Assembly: GCA_019637175.1 (NCBI GenBank)
Contig: JAHBWD010000033.1
Coordinates: 25,180-89,179 of the forward strand
Source of the DNA: Labilithrix sp.
GTDB lineage: Bacteria; Myxococcota_A; Polyangia; Polyangiales; Polyangiaceae
Reading direction: 5' to 3'
DNA: 64,000 nt
The stretch's first letter is position 1. Every line of letters begins with the position of its first letter. This document shows, in pieces, positions 60,833-64,000 of this stretch. Both the position numbers and the translations under genes were made by a program. The notes beneath the pieces are model-generated. The model was not told the DNA's origin. It did no database searches and worked only from the letters and a program-made list of their open reading frames with translations.

Positions 60833-62157
60833 CGCAGAGCCAGACGCAAGACGTCATCGCGCGTCTCCTGACCAACATCGGCAGCCGCAAGGAGGTCGAG
60901 CAGTACCTCCGCAACTACGCGAGCGTCGACGCGCCGAAGTTCGCGGTGGTCAAGGCGAGCGGCTCGGTGATCGAGACGGGCCTCGACGCGCTCGCCTCGT
61001 CGCTGTCCTTCCTCCAGCGCGTGGGGCTCGTTCCCATCGTCGTGCACGGCGGCAACGTGCAGCTCGATCGCGCGCTCTCCGAGGCCGGCGTCGACGCGCC
61101 GGTGGTCAAGGGGCTGCGCAAGATGACGCCCGCGGCGCTCGAGGTCGCGCGCCGCGTGCTCCACGCCACGAACCTGCGCCTCGTCGAGGCGCTCGAGGCG
61201 CTCGGCACGCGGGTTCGCCCCTTCACGTCCGGCGTGCTCGAGGTGAGGAAGGTCGAGAGCTCGGATCTCGGGCTCGTGGGCGAGATCGTGAGCGTACGCG
61301 ACGCCGCGATCGCGCAGGCTGCGCAGGCCGGCATCCTCCCGATCGTGGCCCCGCTCGGCGAAACGGCGAAGGGGCAGATCTTGATCATCCACGCCGACGC
61401 CGTGGCGCGTTCGCTCGCGCTCGCGGTGAAGCCGCACAAGGTGGTCTACCTCAACGAAACGGGCGGGCTCCCCGACGCGACGGGCGCGATCCGCTCGGCG
61501 GTGAACCTCGCCGAAGACTACGAGGCGCTCGTCGCCGATCCTCGAACGGGGCCGGAGTCGCGGCGCAAGCTCGTCGAGATCGCCGCGCTCCTCGCGGAGC
61601 TCCCGCCGACGTCGTCGGTCTCGGTCACCTCGCCCGACCACCTCGCGAAGGAGCTCTTCACCCATCGCGGCGAGGGCACCCTCGTCCGAAGAGGCGAGCG
61701 CGTCGTGAGGCACGAAGGGTGGAGCGACATCGACACGGCGCGCCTGCGTACGCTGCTCGAAGACTGCTTCGGCCGCGCGCTCGACGACGGCTACTTCGAG
61801 GCAAAGGCGCCCTATCGCGTCTACCTCGCGGAGTCTTACCGGGCGACGGCGATCCTCACGGTGGAAGACGAGGTGCCCTACCTCGACAAGTTCGCCGTGA
61901 CGAACGAGGCGCAGGGCGAGGGCATCGGCGGCTCGATCTGGCAGCGCCTGCGCAAGGAGAACCCGAAGCTCTTTTGGCGCTCCCGATCGCAGAACGCGAT
62001 CAACGGCTGGTACGCCCAGAACGCCGACGGCCTCTACAAAACCGACAAGTGGTGGGTCTTCTGGTGCGGCATGTCGAGCTTCGGCGAGATCCAGCGATCG
62101 GTCGAGCGCGCGCTCACGATGCCGGCGACCTTCCACGATCGCCCCGGTTCGACATGA
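60829..62157 (+). CDS. argAB: Fused N-acetylglutamate kinase/synthase
   Basis: 442 residues from a GTG overlapping the previous stop. The N-terminal amino-acid kinase domain (about 40-285) has VVKASGSVIE and VVHGGNVQLD at the substrate site; the C-terminal GNAT domain (about 295-435) ends with DKWWVFWCGM. This matches the bifunctional NAGS/K of Xanthomonas-like bacteria, which is related to vertebrate NAGS. It makes and phosphorylates N-acetylglutamate, the entry to the acetylated pathway. It overlaps argC by 4 bp. Confidence 0.9.
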   Translation: MTQSQTQDVIARLLTNIGSRKEVEQYLRNYASVDAPKFAVVKASGSVIETGLDALASSLSFLQRVGLVPIVVHGGNVQLDRALSEAGVDAPVVKGLRKMTPAALEVARRVLHATNLRLVEALEALGTRVRPFTSGVLEVRKVESSDLGLVGEIVSVRDAAIAQAAQAGILPIVAPLGETAKGQILIIHADAVARSLALAVKPHKVVYLNETGGLPDATGAIRSAVNLAEDYEALVADPRTGPESRRKLVEIAALLAELPPTSSVSVTSPDHLAKELFTHRGEGTLVRRGERVVRHEGWSDIDTARLRTLLEDCFGRALDDGYFEAKAPYRVYLAESYRATAILTVEDEVPYLDKFAVTNEAQGEGIGGSIWQRLRKENPKLFWRSRSQNAINGWYAQNADGLYKTDKWWVFWCGMSSFGEIQRSVERALTMPATFHDRPGST

Positions 62158-63038
62158 AGCGCGTGGGCCTCGTCGGATCGCGCGGGTACGTCGGCCAGGA
62201 GCTCGTGAAGCTCTTCGAGGCTCACGGCGCGCTCGACCTCGCGCTCGCGATCTCGCAGCGCGACGCGAAGAGCCCCGAGGAGATCGCGGCCGAGGCGCTC
62301 GACGCGTACGTCCTCGCGCTGCCGAACGGCGCGAGCGAGGCGTACGTCTCCGCGATCGCGAAGGCGCGGCCCGACGCGGTCATCGTCGATCTCTCGGCCG
62401 ATCACCGCTTCGACGACGCGTGGGTGTACGGCCAGCCCGAGCGCAAGCGCGACGCGATCGCGCGCGCGACGCGGATCGCGAACCCCGGCTGCTACGCGAC
62501 CGCGATGCAGCTCGCGCTCGCGCCCTTCGTACCTTTGCTCGAGGGGCCGCCGAGCGTCTTCGGCGTGAGCGGCTACAGCGGCGCGGGTACGACGCCTTCG
62601 CCGAAGAACGATCCCGAGCAGCTCCGCGACAACCTGATGCCGTATTCGCTCGTCGAGCACGTCCACGAGCGCGAGGTGACGCGCGAGCTCGGGGCGCGGC
62701 TCTTCTTCGCGCCTCACGTCGCGCCCTTCTTCCGCGGCATCACCGTCACGATCTCGATGGCGCTCGCGCGGCCGTCGACGCTCGAAGCGCTCGAGGCGCG
62801 CCTTCGCGAGGCATACGCCACGGAAGCGCTCGTGCGGCTCACCCGCGAGATCCCGCTCGTGCGCGACATCGCGGGTCGACACGACGTCGTCATCGGCGGG
62901 CTCGCCGTCTCGGGCGACGGCGCGCACGCGGTCGTCGTCGCCACGATCGACAACCTCCTCGGCGGCGCGGCGACGCAGGCCCTGCGCAACTTGAACCTCG
63001 CGCTCGGCCTGCCCGAGCGACGCGGGATCGACGCATGA
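62154..63038 (+). CDS. argC: N-acetyl-gamma-glutamyl-phosphate reductase
   Basis: 294 residues, somewhat short for the family. VGLVGSRGYVGQELVKL binds NADP, SADHRF and IANPGCYATAM contain the catalytic cysteine, and HVAPFFRGITVTI carries the conserved catalytic His region. It reduces the acyl phosphate made by the upstream kinase. ATGA overlaps on both sides place it in a translationally coupled cluster. Confidence 0.93.
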   Translation: MKRVGLVGSRGYVGQELVKLFEAHGALDLALAISQRDAKSPEEIAAEALDAYVLALPNGASEAYVSAIAKARPDAVIVDLSADHRFDDAWVYGQPERKRDAIARATRIANPGCYATAMQLALAPFVPLLEGPPSVFGVSGYSGAGTTPSPKNDPEQLRDNLMPYSLVEHVHEREVTRELGARLFFAPHVAPFFRGITVTISMALARPSTLEALEARLREAYATEALVRLTREIPLVRDIAGRHDVVIGGLAVSGDGAHAVVVATIDNLLGGAATQALRNLNLALGLPERRGIDA

Positions 63039-64000
63039 GCCGCGTCCTCGTCATCGGTCCTGGGCCCGCGGTCATCGGCGAAGGCGGCGAGCTCGACGCC
63101 GCGTGCGCCGACGCGCTCCGCGCGCTGCGCGCGGGGGGGCACACCGTCGCCTTCGTGACGTCGAACGCGGCTTCGGCCGCGAGCGATCCGGCGCTCGCCG
63201 ATCGGACGTACCTCGAGCCGCTCGATCGCGCCGCGCTCTCCGCGATCGTGGCCGCCGAAGCGCCCGACGCGATCCTGCCGCTCTTCGGCGGCCCGAGCGC
63301 CTGCCGGCTCGCGCTCGATCTGGCGAAGCCGCTCCTCGGTCCGTCTGCCGATGCGCTCCGCGCGGCGCTCGACGCGCCGAGCGTCACGCTCGACGAGCGA
63401 AGCGCGACGCGGCTCGAGCTGATCGTCGCGTGCGACGAGAGCGGAGGCCGGCGCGTGCTCTTCGCGATCGAGAGCCTCGATCGCGCCGGCGTGCACCCGG
63501 GCGACGCCGTCTCGGCGACGCCGCCGATCACGATCGCCCCCGCGCAGCGCGCCGCGATCGAAGCGGCGGCGGCCGCCGCGCTCGCGCACGTCCGCGGAAC
63601 GGTCGCCACGGTCGACGTCGTGATCGATCGCGGCGGCGCCGAAGCGCGCGTCGTGGGGCTGACGCCGTGGATGTCGCGCTCGTGCGCGCTCGCGAGCCAC
63701 GTGGGCGGCGTATCGATCGGCGCGCTCGCCGCCGGCCTCGCGCTCGGCGGCGAGATCCCCGCGTTCGAGGCGCGTCGAGACTTCGTCGTGCGCTGGCCTC
63801 GCTTCGCCTTCGAGACGTTTCCGGACGCCGACGCGGCCCTGGGTCCGCTCCGCAAGAGCCTCGGCGAGTCGATCGGCGTCGCCGCCACGCTCGCCGAAGC
63901 GCTCCGCGGCGCCGCGCGCGGCGAAGGCGACGTTCTCGGCGGCCGCGGCACCGCCGTCACGACCGACGCACGCGACGGCGCGCGCGCGGTGATCGTGATC
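63035..64000 (+). CDS. Degenerate carbamoyl-phosphate-synthase-like protein, right end cut
   Basis: The frame starts at an ATG overlapping argC by 4 bp and runs off the window after about 322 codons. It opens as a CarB large-subunit relative (VLVIGPGPAVIGEGGELDAA), keeps FAIESLDRAGVHPGDAVS and RRDFVVRWPRFAFETFPDAD from known CarB positions, but about 90-100 residues of the first ATP-grasp lid are missing and the metal motif corresponding to EMNPRVSRSSALAS reads GLTPWMSRSCALAS. The N-terminal half is therefore probably inactive. The missing part cannot be judged here; it may supply or channel carbamoyl phosphate or act as a regulator. Confidence 0.75.
   Translation, partial: MSRVLVIGPGPAVIGEGGELDAACADALRALRAGGHTVAFVTSNAASAASDPALADRTYLEPLDRAALSAIVAAEAPDAILPLFGGPSACRLALDLAKPLLGPSADALRAALDAPSVTLDERSATRLELIVACDESGGRRVLFAIESLDRAGVHPGDAVSATPPITIAPAQRAAIEAAAAAALAHVRGTVATVDVVIDRGGAEARVVGLTPWMSRSCALASHVGGVSIGALAAGLALGGEIPAFEARRDFVVRWPRFAFETFPDADAALGPLRKSLGESIGVAATLAEALRGAARGEGDVLGGRGTAVTTDARDGARAVIVI

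Noticed and set aside
1..64000. tRNA, rRNA, CRISPR arrays and insertion sequences
   Set aside because: Reading for tRNA T-loop patterns, regularly spaced direct repeats, transposase motifs and terminal inverted repeats gave nothing convincing. A tRNA scan could still find something I missed.

Overview
The window looks like a chromosomal segment of a high-GC Myxococcota bacterium, probably Polyangiales-like. Supporting traits are strong G/C third-position bias, two eukaryotic-type Ser/Thr kinases, many lipoproteins with Asp/Gly-rich linkers after the lipobox, lipoprotein beta-propellers, a PilZ protein of the myxobacterial type and a very long TPR protein. This assignment is inference; no rRNA or other taxonomic marker gene was seen.

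About 1-26.4 kb is mainly a cell-surface polysaccharide locus. It has three glycosyltransferase-type proteins, an ATP-grasp enzyme, a Wzx-like flippase, a Wzy/ligase-like membrane protein, a chain-length determinant without a kinase domain, a separate CpsD-like protein with a ruined Walker A motif, a membrane glycosyltransferase-like/acyltransferase-3 fusion, two tandem CE2-type SGNH esterases, a GH5 hydrolase, an outer-membrane barrel candidate, two Ser/Thr kinases and a soluble GAF histidine kinase. Together these would make, modify, export and trim an exopolysaccharide or O-antigen. A methyltransferase gene at 26.4-27.2 kb separates this locus from the next.

About 27.4-38.0 kb is an accessory, visibly less G+C-rich island. 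It begins with what I read as a bacterial gasdermin (27479-28270), translationally coupled to a CHAT-family protease (28267-30495) and facing a convergent caspase-like protease (30501-31313). Next to it is a second, apparently unrelated protease operon: lipoprotein, 113-aa protein with an amphipathic hydrophobic tail, CHAT protease with membrane segments, and a secreted protein with a C-terminal barrel-like region. A divergent cysteine-rich lipoprotein lies between the two. This island is the best candidate for an undescribed protease-triggered defence or cell-death module.

About 38.6-44.0 kb holds miscellaneous genes: a PD40-propeller lipoprotein with a CxxCH motif, a GAF-HisKA protein without an ATPase domain, a haem-oxygenase-like diiron protein, MscL with a zinc-ribbon tail and a Uma2 nuclease. 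About 44.0-49.4 kb is a complete Fe-S operon (iscS-iscU-iscA-hscB-hscA-fdx) led by a MerR-type regulator with a cysteine cluster instead of the usual Rrf2-type IscR. Two dyads 70 bp apart flank its predicted promoter. Frataxin (cyaY) and apaG lie further right at 56 kb.

About 56.8-64.0 kb carries a PilZ protein, an amidase and an arginine cluster. The arginine genes are joined by 4-bp start/stop overlaps: N-acetylornithine carbamoyltransferase, a fused acetylglutamate kinase/synthase, argC and a degenerate carbamoyl-phosphate-synthase-like gene that runs off the right edge. They imply arginine synthesis through acetylated intermediates.
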